DNA of 39,059 bases, from positions 1 to 39,059 of the forward strand of contig CAJTWA010000043.1 in NCBI GenBank assembly GCA_910580195.1, written 5' to 3'. The position numbers and the translations under genes are program-made. Each line of letters opens with the position of its first letter. Position 1 is the first letter of the stretch. The stretch is from an uncultured Lachnospiraceae bacterium (GTDB lineage Bacteria; Bacillota; Clostridia; Lachnospirales; Lachnospiraceae). The notes under the pieces are model-generated. The model was not told the origin of the DNA. It worked only from the letters and a program-made list of their open reading frames with translations, and did no database searches. Positions 25,743 to 33,917 of the stretch are shown in pieces.

Positions 25743-26831
25743 TCACTCTGGCAAAAACCTTTCATTCCCAAGGCGGATATGCATATACCTTGTATAGGCG
25801 CTAAAGGCTGCCGGGATAGGGTAACGCTCTTCGGATTCCGAAGTTTCCACAAATAAGAAGCTGCCCTTTTCCTCGGAAAGCTCGTCCACCCGTATGGCAT
25901 ACCCTGACATATGCCATTCCACATGGGAAAAAATATGCTTGGCCGGCTCCAGCTTCTGGACACGGATGGGGGAAAGCCCCTGCTCCTTTGCCCATAAGAT
26001 TGCCTCTTCTTCCGTCAGGTGCCCGCTGGTGTTGGGAAATTCATACATCCCTGCCAGCAAGCCCCTTGATGGCCTTTTGCGGAGGACGGTTTTCTCCCCG
26101 TCCCGGATGACAAATACTGTTTTTTCCTCTATCCTTCTGGGTTTTGCTTTGCTTTTTACCGGGATTTTGTCCCATAGCCCTTGGCTTGCTGCTTCGCAGA
26201 ACCCCTGCCACGGGCAGTCCCCGCACTGGGGCGCGCCGTTCGGCAGGCAGACGGTTGCCCCAAGCTCCATCAGCCCTTGGTTAAAGGCGCTGGCACGTCC
26301 CTTTGGGATAATTTCCTGTAATTCCTGCTCCACTTTTGTGCGGAAGGACTGTTTCATAATGTCGGAATTATCTGCCGCCACCCGGGTAATGACCCGCAGC
26401 ACATTCCCGTCCACGGCTGGGACTGGAATCCCATAAGCAATGGAGGCGATGGCCCCTGCGGTGTAGTGGCCGATTCCCTTAAGCCCCAAAAGCTGCCCAT
26501 AATCCGCCGGAAGCTGCCCGCCGTAGTTTTCCATCACATCCTTTGCCGCTGCCTGCATGTTCCGCACCCGGTTATAGTACCCAAGGCCTTCCCAGAGCTT
26601 GAGCAGCTTTTCCTCCTCACACCCTGCTAAAGCCCCTACGTCCGGCAGCGCGGCAATAAACCGCTCGAAATAGGGCTTCACCGCCTCTACTCTTGTCTGC
26701 TGCAGCATGATTTCCGATACCCATACCCGGTAAGGGGTTGGGTCCTCCCGCCACGGGAGCGCCCTTGCATTGCCTTGGAACCATTCCAGCAATGGCCCTA
26801 CAATTTTTTCCAATGGAAAATTCTCTACCAT
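25743..26831 (-). CDS. mutY: A/G-specific adenine DNA glycosylase
   Basis: 362 residues. The HhH-GPD domain carries VSEIMLQQTRVEAVKPYF, LKGIGHYTAGAIASIAYG and the catalytic aspartate in PAVDGNVLRV. Four cysteines in VCLPNGAPQCGDCPWQGFC make the 4Fe-4S cluster. The C-terminal NUDIX-like domain (about 235-350) recognises 8-oxoguanine. It removes adenine opposite 8-oxoG. Full length, apparently monocistronic. It is an ordinary housekeeping gene lying directly downstream of the racemase, where a VanXY or VanY gene might have been expected. Confidence 0.96.
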   Translation of the reverse strand: MVENFPLEKIVGPLLEWFQGNARALPWREDPTPYRVWVSEIMLQQTRVEAVKPYFERFIAALPDVGALAGCEEEKLLKLWEGLGYYNRVRNMQAAAKDVMENYGGQLPADYGQLLGLKGIGHYTAGAIASIAYGIPVPAVDGNVLRVITRVAADNSDIMKQSFRTKVEQELQEIIPKGRASAFNQGLMELGATVCLPNGAPQCGDCPWQGFCEAASQGLWDKIPVKSKAKPRRIEEKTVFVIRDGEKTVLRKRPSRGLLAGMYEFPNTSGHLTEEEAILWAKEQGLSPIRVQKLEPAKHIFSHVEWHMSGYAIRVDELSEEKGSFLFVETSESEERYPIPAAFSAYTRYMHIRLGNERFLPE

Positions 26832-26997
26832 AATGTCCCTCTGCCTTGTTTAAATTGGCCCAGCTTTCTCATTTTTTATACACTTTTTTATTATACCGCC
26901 AAATCCCTGCCCTTACAAGAAGAATAAAAGTGGGTTCCGCGCGCGGAGCTGCGCAGGGTCTGCCCCAGCAAAGCGAGGGTATCATTGCCCGGAGGGC

Positions 26998-27034
26998 TTT
27001 TCTTTCATAGGGCGCACTTCCCTATGAAAGAAAA
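26998..27034. repeat. Perfect 15-bp inverted repeat after the racemase gene
   Basis: TTTTCTTTCATAGGG (26998-27012) and its exact complement (27020-27034) enclose a 7-base loop. It begins 11 bases past the racemase stop. There is no T-tract beyond the stem on the minus strand, so it is an atypical terminator or RNA-stabilising hairpin. Confidence 0.7.
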
Positions 27035-27044
27035 TGGGCGGCAG

Positions 27045-28166
27045 TCAGTTTACTGCCACCCGTTCCAGGCGTTCCCCCATCCTGCTTAAAATCTCGTTGC
27101 TGATGGTCCCTGCCCACTGGGCCATGTCCTCGGCGCGGATTTCCAAATCCCCTGATTTCCCAATCAGCACCGCTTCATCCCCAGCTTTCACATCGCCGGC
27201 CCCGCTTACATCCACCAGCATCTGGTCCATGCAGATGCGGCCGATGACTGGGGCTATTTTCCCATTGCAGAGCACCTGCCCCCGGTTGGACAGGCTGCGG
27301 GGAACGCCGTCTGCATAGCCGATGGACAAAACAGCAATCTTGCAGTCCCTGCCTGCATGGTAAGCAAGCCCGTACCCGGCGCTCTCCCCTTGGTAGAGCA
27401 TTTTCACGCTTTCCACCCGGGTTTTTAAGGACAGCACCGGCTTTAGCTCCACGGCCGCATTGACCCGGTCGCTTTTCCCGCTCAAAATGCCGTAGAGGGC
27501 AATCCCTGCCCTTGCATAGTCAAAGCAAAGTTCAGAATAATTCAAAATGCCATAGCTGCCCTGCAGATGGCATTTAAAGCCGCAAAACCCCCTGCGGCGG
27601 AGTTCTTCTGCCGCATATTCAAAATGGTGGATTTGCTCCAAGGTATATTCCCGCGCTTTTGGCCCTGTCCCGTCAGGCACGCATAGATGGGAGTAAATCC
27701 CCGTTACCTTTAGGTTTGGCGTCTGGAAAATTTTTACGATTTCCTCCACATTGTCCCAACGCTCCCCAAGGCGGTGCATCCCCGTGTCTATCCCCACATG
27801 GACCGTAAACTGCCGCCCGTCCTGCTCCAGTTCCCGGGCATAAGCCGCATCCACTACAGTCTGTGTCAGGTCATATGCAATCAAATCGCCAAACTGGGCT
27901 GGGTGGGTGTAAGCCAGCACCAGAATTTCCCCTGTAATGCCCGCCCGGCGGAGCTCTATGCCCTCCGCCGCAGAGGCCACGCAGAAATTTTGGATGCCCT
28001 GCCCCTGCAGCGCCTTAGAAACCAGCGTAGCGCCGTGGCCGTAGGCATTTGCCTTCACGGCTGGCATCAGTGCGCAGTCCCTTGGCAGCAGCGCGCGGAA
28101 CTGCCTAATGTTATGTATCAGATGCCCTATGTTAAGTTCAATCCAAGCCCTTCCTTTTTGGTACAT
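27045..28166 (-). CDS. VanT-type serine/alanine racemase, stand-alone catalytic half
   Basis: About 373 residues of fold-III PLP racemase. The PLP lysine is K38 in VKANAYGHG, and the opposing catalytic tyrosine is Y265 in ESAGYGLAYHAG. IDTGMHRLGER, GIYSHLCVPDGTGP, GSYGILNYSELCFDYARAGIALYG and CMDQMLVDVSG match the racemase domain of VanT more closely than housekeeping Alr, as I recall those sequences. In VanC/E/G operons this domain is fused behind a membrane acyltransferase domain; here it is a separate gene just downstream of that domain. It would supply D-Ser (and D-Ala). Start at the ATG at 28166; a GTG at 28175 is also in frame. Plain alanine racemase remains possible. Confidence 0.85.
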   Translation of the reverse strand: MYQKGRAWIELNIGHLIHNIRQFRALLPRDCALMPAVKANAYGHGATLVSKALQGQGIQNFCVASAAEGIELRRAGITGEILVLAYTHPAQFGDLIAYDLTQTVVDAAYARELEQDGRQFTVHVGIDTGMHRLGERWDNVEEIVKIFQTPNLKVTGIYSHLCVPDGTGPKAREYTLEQIHHFEYAAEELRRRGFCGFKCHLQGSYGILNYSELCFDYARAGIALYGILSGKSDRVNAAVELKPVLSLKTRVESVKMLYQGESAGYGLAYHAGRDCKIAVLSIGYADGVPRSLSNRGQVLCNGKIAPVIGRICMDQMLVDVSGAGDVKAGDEAVLIGKSGDLEIRAEDMAQWAGTISNEILSRMGERLERVAVN

Positions 28167-28170
28167 AAAA

Positions 28171-28274
28171 ACCACCCACTCCTTTCGATTTACTTAGGCA
28201 CAAATAGTAATGAAAGGTGTCCTCTGCTTTCTTTCACAGCAATCACCCATTCCTTTCATTCCACTTAGGCACAT
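28171..28274. repeat. 71-bp imperfect tandem duplication between the vanT halves
   Basis: A 33-base block at 28242-28274, coding for the acyltransferase C-terminus, recurs at 28171-28203 with about 80 percent identity; there it forms the racemase leader and Shine-Dalgarno. A related block of about 45 bases (CTTTCTTTCACAG, then ATCACCCAT) also occurs at 9740-9785 after thiF. Confidence 0.75.
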
Positions 28275-29292
28275 ATGCCTTTTCCCTCCCTTTTGCCGCC
28301 CCAAAAGCCAGCGCCAAAGAAACCAAGCACACCAACAGGTAATGGACGAGCGACTGTTTTACCATCAGCCCTTCCATTTTCAGCGCCCCTGCTGCGCCCC
28401 GCACCAGAATAATGCAGATGGGGTGGATAATATAAACCCACATGGACAGGTCCCGCGCCATCCCAAACGGTTTCAGTTCCACGGAGAGCAGCAGTTCAAA
28501 CAGGAAAAACATGGCCGGGACCAGCATCAAATACATGCTGTTATGCTTCTGCCATTCCATTGTAAAAGTCAGCATCCCTTCTGCCAGCATGCCCGCCATG
28601 GAAATGAGGAGCCCTATGGCTGCCTTCCGCGCTGGCATCGTAAGCCTTCCATTGGCAATCAGGACGCCCATCCATAAAAATAGCGGGGCAAAGAAAATCC
28701 CATTCCTCGTATAAGAGCTGAAAGTGAAAATCCCTTCATACAGAGCCTTAAAAGCCGGCACTTTGCTGATAAGCAGGTAATAGCTGTCCCCTGCCGTCCC
28801 CACAGCATAGAGCAAGAACGCCACCAAAGAAACCGCCAACGGGCTGCTTACGCGCATCATGCCTGCCAGCAGCAGGCACCCCAGCAGCACAGCCGGCAGA
28901 TACCAAAGATGGTAAAACGTCCCATCAAAAAAGATTTCTTTCGCCCATCCCCAGCCATCCGGCCATTGCTTGGCATAAGCCTTGACAGGCAGGTATAGAA
29001 GGATGGAAACAGCATAGAGCCCAGCCGTCTTTTTTAAGAATTTTTCCACCTTCTGCCATGCGGCCCGCTCCCGTTCCATCCCCCGCCCCACTGCTTTCTG
29101 GTAAGGGGCCAGCACAAAAAACCCAGTTACCATCAGGAAAAAAGGCACTGCCACCCGCCCCATGCAGTAAGTCACAAGGAAATCCGCTGTTTCGCTAAAA
29201 GACGCCAGCGGGGCAGTATGGATTGCCACAATCAAGAGGGCTGCCGCCAGCCGGAAATTGTCAATTGCCCCATAATTTTTTCGTTGTTTCAT
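28243..29292 (-). CDS. VanT-type membrane acyltransferase-3 half
   Basis: 349 residues, about ten helices, acyltransferase family 3. IDNFRLAAALLIVAIHTAPLASF, RVAVPFFLMVTGFFVL, FDGTFYHLWYLPAVLLG, GTAGDSYYLLISKVPAF and YTRNGIFFAPLFLWMGVLIA follow the N-terminal membrane domain of VanT from VanG operons block by block (from memory, no alignment run). That domain is thought to take part in L-Ser uptake. Here it ends WNERNG-stop, and the racemase follows 76 bases later as its own gene. It is downstream of the VanG-like ligase, the expected neighbour. Confidence 0.88.
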   Translation of the reverse strand: MKQRKNYGAIDNFRLAAALLIVAIHTAPLASFSETADFLVTYCMGRVAVPFFLMVTGFFVLAPYQKAVGRGMERERAAWQKVEKFLKKTAGLYAVSILLYLPVKAYAKQWPDGWGWAKEIFFDGTFYHLWYLPAVLLGCLLLAGMMRVSSPLAVSLVAFLLYAVGTAGDSYYLLISKVPAFKALYEGIFTFSSYTRNGIFFAPLFLWMGVLIANGRLTMPARKAAIGLLISMAGMLAEGMLTFTMEWQKHNSMYLMLVPAMFFLFELLLSVELKPFGMARDLSMWVYIIHPICIILVRGAAGALKMEGLMVKQSLVHYLLVCLVSLALAFGAAKGREKAYVPKWNERNG

Positions 29293-29320
29293 GCTTTTTT
29301 CCGTTCCTTTCCAGCACGCA

Positions 29321-29428
29321 TTTGAAAATACTTTTACACTTCACAGGGCCGCTTCGTTTGAAAATACTGTTACACTTCACAGAGCGGTTTCGTTTGAAAA
29401 TACCGTTACACTCTATCGTGCGGTTTCC
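29321..29428. repeat. 36-bp tandem repeat, three copies
   Basis: Units start at 29321, 29357 and 29393 (TTTGAAAATAC core) and are exactly 36 bases apart. They occupy the spacer between the ligase stop and the acyltransferase start. Confidence 0.9.
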
Positions 29429-29436
29429 CTTCTGCC

Positions 29437-30489
29437 TTACACACAGACCAGCAGCCGGGACAGCAGTTCTTCAAAGGAAATCCCTGCCGCTTTCATCATA
29501 TTGGGGTAACGGCTGTGGGCGGTAAAGCCGGGTATGGTGTTTACCTCATTGAAATAAATCTCCCCTTCCGGCGTCAGGAACATGTCAACCCTTGCAAAAT
29601 GGCTGCATCCAAGGCCTCTGTAAATGGTTTTTGCCGTTTCCTTAATCTCTTTCGCTTTTTCCGGGGAAATGCGGGCAGGCACATGGATGCTGGAGGTCTT
29701 TAAGGTGTATTTTTCCGTATAGTCAAAAAACCCTTGGGACAGCTCAATTTCATCCACTTCCCCTACCAAGAGCTCCTCGGTTCCAAGCACGGCGCAGCCC
29801 ACTTCAAATCCGGGGATTGTTTCTTCTAAAATCACATAAGAATCGTATTCAAATGCATGGCGCACCGCCCCCTCCAAATCCTCCGGCCCGGCCACCTTCG
29901 TAATCCCAAAGGAAGAGCCTGCCCGCAAAGGCTTTACAAACAGGGGATAATTCAGCTCCCTGCCCCAAATCCTTAGCTGCATCTGGTTTGCCTCCGCCTT
30001 GGAAACCGTATAAGCCCTAGGCACTTTGACGCCGCACTCCTTTGCCAGCCGGTGGGCCGTCCCCTTGTCCATGCAGATGGCTGAGCTCATGGTATTGCAG
30101 CCAATGATGGGGATTCCTGCCAGTTCCAGCACGCCCTGCACAGTCCCGTCCTCCCCATTTTTCCCATGCAAAATAGGCAAAGCGCCGTCCAGCGGAAGTT
30201 CCTTCACCTCCTGCCCATCCAAAAGGATAAGCCCATGCAGTTCCTTATCCGGGGAAACAGCTGCAGGGGTGCAGACTTCCTCCCTGCACCAACTGTCCTC
30301 CGGTATTCCAGAAGGCTCCCCTTGGTACAGATACCATTTCCCAGCCCGGTCAATCCCGATTAAAATTGGCTCATACTTTTCCGTATCCATATGGGCCACT
30401 ACTGCGTATGCTGACTGGAGGGAAACTTCATATTCGCTGGAACACCCTCCAAATAATATTGCAATTTTTTTCCTGTTCTTTTCTTCCAT
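29437..30489 (-). CDS. vanG: VanG-type D-Ala-D-Ser ligase
   Basis: 350 residues, ATP-grasp D-Ala-D-X ligase. IAILFGGCSSEYEVSLQSA opens the N-terminal domain. LPILHGKNGEDGTVQGVLELAGIP, FVKPLRAGSSFGITKV and NEVNTIPGFTAHSRYP carry the binding-site residues. The specificity loop reads DYTEKYTLKTSSI (E259-K264), the EKYTLK form of VanG, unlike the Ddl Y-x-A-K-Y form. It should make D-Ala-D-Ser for peptidoglycan precursors, lowering vancomycin affinity. Two vanT-like halves follow it, supporting D-Ser use. Relation to acquired VanG is by recalled sequence, so D-Ala-D-Ala activity is not excluded. Confidence 0.88.
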   Translation of the reverse strand: MEEKNRKKIAILFGGCSSEYEVSLQSAYAVVAHMDTEKYEPILIGIDRAGKWYLYQGEPSGIPEDSWCREEVCTPAAVSPDKELHGLILLDGQEVKELPLDGALPILHGKNGEDGTVQGVLELAGIPIIGCNTMSSAICMDKGTAHRLAKECGVKVPRAYTVSKAEANQMQLRIWGRELNYPLFVKPLRAGSSFGITKVAGPEDLEGAVRHAFEYDSYVILEETIPGFEVGCAVLGTEELLVGEVDEIELSQGFFDYTEKYTLKTSSIHVPARISPEKAKEIKETAKTIYRGLGCSHFARVDMFLTPEGEIYFNEVNTIPGFTAHSRYPNMMKAAGISFEELLSRLLVCV

Positions 30490-30521
30490 CCCTGAGGCTC
30501 TCCTTCCCTTGTGTCCTTTTG

Positions 30522-30600
30522 TTGCTCCGGAGGTTATATAGCGCGGCAGGTGGAAATTTGGGCAAGCACGATGCTGCCATATTTAACCGCCGGAGTAATA
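30522..30600. repeat. Dispersed palindromic element, copy 2
   Basis: 17-base arms (30522-30538 and 30582-30598) match at 14 of 17 positions. A nested GGCAG/CTGCC stem lies inside. The right arm is identical over 20 bases to the element at 851-898. It sits 33 bases upstream of the ligase ATG and may lie in its 5' leader. Confidence 0.65.
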
Positions 30601-30662
30601 TTTATGGGTATCTTACCTGCTGCAAATGACAGGCTGGTGACTTTTTTATAACAAAACTGTCA

Positions 30663-30800
30663 CTTTGCGTATCCTGCACAGGCTGCCCAATGAAATGTGC
30701 CATTCCCTGCAAGCAGCGGGCGGCCCTGCATCTTTGCGTATCCTGCACAGGCTGCCCAATGAAATGTGCCATTCCCTGCAAGCAGCGGGCGGCCCTGCAT
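30663..30800. repeat. Perfect 69-bp tandem duplication
   Basis: 30663-30731 and 30732-30800 are identical over 69 bases as far as I can compare by eye. The unit ends GGCGGCCCTGCAT. Every frame through it gives a repetitive peptide without family features. It lies between the ATPase and ligase genes. The perfect identity implies a very recent event or assembly artefact. Confidence 0.92.
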
Positions 30801-30949
30801 TTTTCCGGACGCCGCTGGCAACGGGGCATACAGCCTGTGGGAAAACAAAAACCCTGTTCCAGTATTAGATTGTGTTTGAGAAAGCATTTTTCAAACATGC
30901 CCTAATTATACGGAACAAGGTTTCTTGTTGCTTTAATATTCTGTTGTTT

Positions 30950-30978
30950 CTTTCCTAAGAAAAACGGAAAGGTTTTTT
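30950..30978 (+). terminator. Possible plus-strand terminator
   Basis: 6-bp stem CTTTCC/GGAAAG (30950-30955, 30966-30971) followed by GTTTTTTA on the plus strand. No plus-strand gene is known here. In the other direction it could help end the ATPase transcript. A second small hairpin (AACAAG/CTTGTT) lies near 30914-30929. Confidence 0.4.
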
Positions 30979-30984
30979 ATATTT

Positions 30985-32331
30985 TTATGAAGGTGGTTTC
31001 CGTTCCCGCAGAAACCGTTTCAGCAGGAATACCAGAAAATATGGGAATGTGTAAAATTTCCCATTAAACCCTATATTCCGGTTTGCAAACTTAACCCCAT
31101 AAGAGATATCTGAAAATTTCCCTTTCTCAATCAGATGGTTTAAGGAGATTGTTGCCCCGTCATTGGCTTTCACCTCCACAGGGACTAATGTGTCTTTGTC
31201 CCGGACAAAGAAATCCATTTCCAGCGTCCCTTTCTGGTTCTTATAAAAATACAGGCGGTATCCCTGTTTTACCAGCATATCTCCTACCATGTTCTCATAC
31301 AGCGCCCCTTTGTAGGTATTGAAATTTTTATGATACCGCAGATCCTCCTGCGCTTCTTCATCAAGGGATGCTACCAGAAGGCCTGTATCCCGGAAATAGA
31401 CTTTATAATTGTCCGGGTCATAATTCCCCCTTAAAGGCAGCTCCGGCTGTTCCATGCAATAGCAGGCGTTAATCATGCCTGCATTGTCCAGCCACTCGAT
31501 GGTGCCTAGATATTCCCGGTTCCGCGCCCCATGGGCAACCTTGGAAATCTGGAATTTCTTATTTTCTTTCCCAAGGAACACAGGTATTTTCCGGTAAACA
31601 TTCAATATCCTGCCTTTGTCAAGGCCTCCCGCATACTTCGTAATGTCCTCTTCATAATCCAACAGGATTTGCCGCTGCATGGTAAGCGTCCCGCTGTAGT
31701 TGCCGTTTTTCACAAAAGAATCCACAATTGCCGGCATCCCGCCTATTACCATATATTCCTTCATAATCTCAGAGTAAATATTCCATTCAAGTTCTGAAAA
31801 GGGCGATACCTGCAGCATATGCTGGTACATGTCCTCTATCTGCCCCTCCTGATACCCTTTTGCCCACAAAAATTCCTCAAAATCCATGGAATACATCTGG
31901 TAATCTTCCTTAAACCCAACACTGTTGGACTCTATCTCATGGTAATTAATGCCCATCAGGGAACCAGAGCAAACTACATCAAACCTCCCATCCTGCTTAA
32001 AGGATTTCAGGCTGGTGGCGCAATTGATGCAGCCTTGGATCTCATCAAAGAAAATCAGCGTTTCCCCGGGGACAAATGTAAGATGGGGATTTATCAAGGA
32101 AATATTTTTTAAAATTGTACCTACTTCAAATCCATTGTCAAAAATGGACTTATATTGTTTCTGCAAAATAAAATTTATCTCTATCACATTTTTATACTGT
32201 TCCCTGCCAAACCGCCGGATGGATTCCGTTTTGCCGATTTGCCTTGCCCCTTTTACAATCAGCGGCAAATGGCTGGGGTTGCTCTTCCATTGCAGCAATA
32301 CGCTGTCTATTTTTCTTTTTAATAATTCCAT
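30985..32331 (-). CDS. AAA+ ATPase with DUF4143 (AAA_14 family)
   Basis: 448 residues. Walker A is VKGARQIGKTESI near residue 27-39, Walker B is LIFFDEIQGC near residue 94-103, and SGSLMGI follows as sensor-like. The C-terminal part (about 215-440), with LGTIEWLDNAGMINACY, VYFRDTGLLVASL and the nuclease-like GTLEMDFFVRDKDTLVPVEVK, is DUF4143, related to the restriction-endonuclease fold. These ATPases are widespread in Clostridia and Bacteroidetes, often as lone genes, and their role is unknown. It has no evident link to the Van genes around it. Confidence 0.92.
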   Translation of the reverse strand: MELLKRKIDSVLLQWKSNPSHLPLIVKGARQIGKTESIRRFGREQYKNVIEINFILQKQYKSIFDNGFEVGTILKNISLINPHLTFVPGETLIFFDEIQGCINCATSLKSFKQDGRFDVVCSGSLMGINYHEIESNSVGFKEDYQMYSMDFEEFLWAKGYQEGQIEDMYQHMLQVSPFSELEWNIYSEIMKEYMVIGGMPAIVDSFVKNGNYSGTLTMQRQILLDYEEDITKYAGGLDKGRILNVYRKIPVFLGKENKKFQISKVAHGARNREYLGTIEWLDNAGMINACYCMEQPELPLRGNYDPDNYKVYFRDTGLLVASLDEEAQEDLRYHKNFNTYKGALYENMVGDMLVKQGYRLYFYKNQKGTLEMDFFVRDKDTLVPVEVKANDGATISLNHLIEKGKFSDISYGVKFANRNIGFNGKFYTFPYFLVFLLKRFLRERKPPS

Positions 32332-32424
32332 GGCCCTGCCTTCTTTTCGGATGTAATAGGGCAGTTTCCTGCAATGCCAGATGATTCCTGCCCTATCACA
32401 CCCGTGTTTTTACGCTTAGGTTAT

Positions 32425-32552
32425 CACATTTTTCCTTCCTTTTCAATTAGTATTTTCACATTTTTCCTGCTTTTTTCATCAGCAATATCACATTTTTCCT
32501 GCTTTTTTCATCAGTAACATCACATTTTTCCTGTTTTTACCGGCAGCATCAG
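32425..32552. repeat. 32-bp tandem repeat, four copies
   Basis: Units start at 32425, 32457, 32489 and 32521, exactly 32 bases apart, each opening CACATTTTTCC. The last unit runs into the stop codon of the DUF6809-like gene. The array fills the spacer before the ATPase gene. Confidence 0.9.
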
Positions 32553-32851
32553 GCTTTTTCCTGCTTGGGGAGGAAAAAATCCCCACTTTCCGTAATAGTT
32601 TCCAGCATCAGGAGAACCCCCAGCCGGAACCCTTTCGCAAACATGTGGTTTGTATAGAGCATGTGTTCCTCCGCCTGTGCATCGCCGTAACCAGCCAGCA
32701 GTTCCCTGCCGCCTTCCGGAAGCTTTTCCAGCAGCTTCTGTTCAAGGATGCAGGAGGCCTCCCTTGCAGCCTTATATTCCTTGCTGCCCTTGTAATCCAA
32801 GGCCGCTGCGCATAGCTGGTCCGAGGCAAGGGCTTCTAAAATTTTTCCCAT
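32549..32851 (-). CDS. DUF6809-like small protein
   Basis: About 100 residues, helical, no signal peptide. It starts MGKILEALASDQLCAAALDY, has a central EQKLLEKLPEGGRELLAGYGDAQ and ends FAKGFRLGVLLMLETITE. This layout resembles DUF6809 proteins, small Lachnospiraceae proteins of unknown function often near mobile or regulatory genes. I use the ATG at 32851, placed eight bases after AGAAAGG; the ATG at 32860 overlaps the Shine-Dalgarno. The C-terminal tail DFFLPKQEKA is coded at the edge of the 32-bp repeat. Confidence 0.7.
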   Translation of the reverse strand: MGKILEALASDQLCAAALDYKGSKEYKAAREASCILEQKLLEKLPEGGRELLAGYGDAQAEEHMLYTNHMFAKGFRLGVLLMLETITESGDFFLPKQEKA

Positions 32852-32951
32852 TCTGCCCATCCTTTCTTTTTGATGGAACAACTCCTTGCAAGACAAAACC
32901 GCACAGTGTATAATATTTATGCGGACTGCCTTGCAGGCAGATGTACCGCTT

Positions 32952-32991
32952 AGAAGCGGCGGCAAACTTTCGCGGGGATGGCGCCGCTTCT
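32952..32991. repeat. Hairpin downstream of the RHH gene
   Basis: 10-bp arms AGAAGCGGCG (32952-32961) and CGCCGCTTCT (32982-32991), next to the RHH stop. There is no T-tract on the minus strand, so it is a weak terminator candidate. Confidence 0.5.
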
Positions 32992-32993
32992 TC

Positions 32994-33158
32994 CTACTTT
33001 TTGGTTAGGCCGTCGTGGATCCTGTGGACACCCTGCCTGACAATCTCTGCTTTGGATACTTCCAGAATTCGGGCACATTCTTCTAATTTTTCTGATGTGC
33101 CGCTGTCTAGACGCACCTTAAGGGAGATGTTTTTCGGGTTGTCGGTGGGACGGCCCAT
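32994..33158 (-). CDS. Ribbon-helix-helix (CopG-like) DNA-binding protein
   Basis: 54 residues from the ATG at 33158. MGRPTDNPKNISLKVRLDSG is the usual N-terminal beta strand of this group, and SEKLEECARILEVSKAEIVRQGVHRI the two helices. Such proteins are antitoxins or plasmid/ICE repressors. No toxin gene follows; the next gene is the DUF6809-like one across a hairpin. A promoter-like TTGACT-N18-TATAAT lies upstream on the minus strand (33205-33234). Orphan regulator; function not determined. Confidence 0.8.
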   Translation of the reverse strand: MGRPTDNPKNISLKVRLDSGTSEKLEECARILEVSKAEIVRQGVHRIHDGLTKK

Positions 33159-33204
33159 TTTTTTATTCCCCAAATTTACCACCTCACTTTATGGGGTCAG
33201 TAAT

Positions 33205-33234
33205 ATTATACACTTAGAGAGGTCGGTAAGTCAA
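33205..33234 (-). promoter_or_regulatory. Promoter of the RHH gene
   Basis: TTGACT (33229-33234), 18-base spacer and TATAAT (33205-33210) on the minus strand. The remainder of the 33159-33378 gap shows nothing I recognise. Confidence 0.6.
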
Positions 33235-33378
33235 TGGCTGTTTCTAAACCTAACCATTACAAATTGGATTTTGTAATACAACTACTTGCTAGATACCACA
33301 TTTGAACTGCTGAATTGAAAAGAGGATGCCGCTAAATGGAACTTTCCCATCTTATAAGGCATATAACCAAAATGCAGC

Positions 33379-33903
33379 CTATATAATGTGGAAAATTTCC
33401 CCTTGGGACGCCCCCATTGCCAGTAATTCTTGGGAAACGCTGTTTTCTGCCTTCCGGAAAGCCTTTTCCTCTTCTTTTTCTAAATCCCTAGCACGGTAAT
33501 CTTGCAATAACCTCTGAAAGACATACGGATTCTTCAGTTCTTTTAACCGATTGCTATTCGTAATGTTAGGGGTATAATTTTTGTTAATATACCTTGTTAA
33601 AGTAATCTCTCCCCATCCCAAAAGCTTGCTTAAAAATTTCTGGCTGACATGGTACCGTTCCTGAATTTCCAGAATTTCTTCACGGGAAATAATTTCCCGT
33701 TGTTCCCGGATTTTTCTGTTGGCTTCTTTGTTAATTTTGTCTTCAACCTCTTCGATGTATATAGGAGCCCCACAATTTTCACAAAATGGAACTTGTACCA
33801 GCAAATCAAACTTATAACCGCCGCCTTCATATTTCCTGATAGAATCCATAAATTTATATTGGTTCTTCGTCCCACATTCTATGCACATTATTCTCTGTTC
33901 CAT
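33379..33903 (-). CDS. YgiT/MqsA-type zinc-ribbon HTH protein
   Basis: 174 residues. Two CxxC pairs (CIECG near residue 7 and CENCG near 39) form a zinc ribbon like that of MqsA/YgiT antitoxins. An HTH follows (about 75-110: ISREEILEIQERYHVSQKFLSKLLGWGEITLTRYINKNYTP), then a charged helical tail. Proteins of this build are antitoxin-type regulators in toxin-antitoxin or Panacea-like modules. No toxin lies next to it here. Its ATG is 14 bases after the vanS stop with AAGGAG between, so it is probably translated from the vanRS transcript. Confidence 0.75.
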   Translation of the reverse strand: MEQRIMCIECGTKNQYKFMDSIRKYEGGGYKFDLLVQVPFCENCGAPIYIEEVEDKINKEANRKIREQREIISREEILEIQERYHVSQKFLSKLLGWGEITLTRYINKNYTPNITNSNRLKELKNPYVFQRLLQDYRARDLEKEEEKAFRKAENSVSQELLAMGASQGEIFHII

Positions 33904-33917
33904 TCTGCCGCTCCTTC

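Noticed and set aside
27045..28166. Ordinary housekeeping alanine racemase
   Set aside because: Kept as an alternative only: position behind the VanT-type acyltransferase and VanG-type ligase, and blocks such as the GSYGILNYSELCFDYAR stretch, favour the VanT racemase domain.
30602..30898. Minus-strand frame coding for a repeated CLQGMAHFIGQ peptide
   Set aside because: The repetition is only the translation of the 69-bp duplication; plus-strand frames are equally open and there is no Shine-Dalgarno or family similarity.
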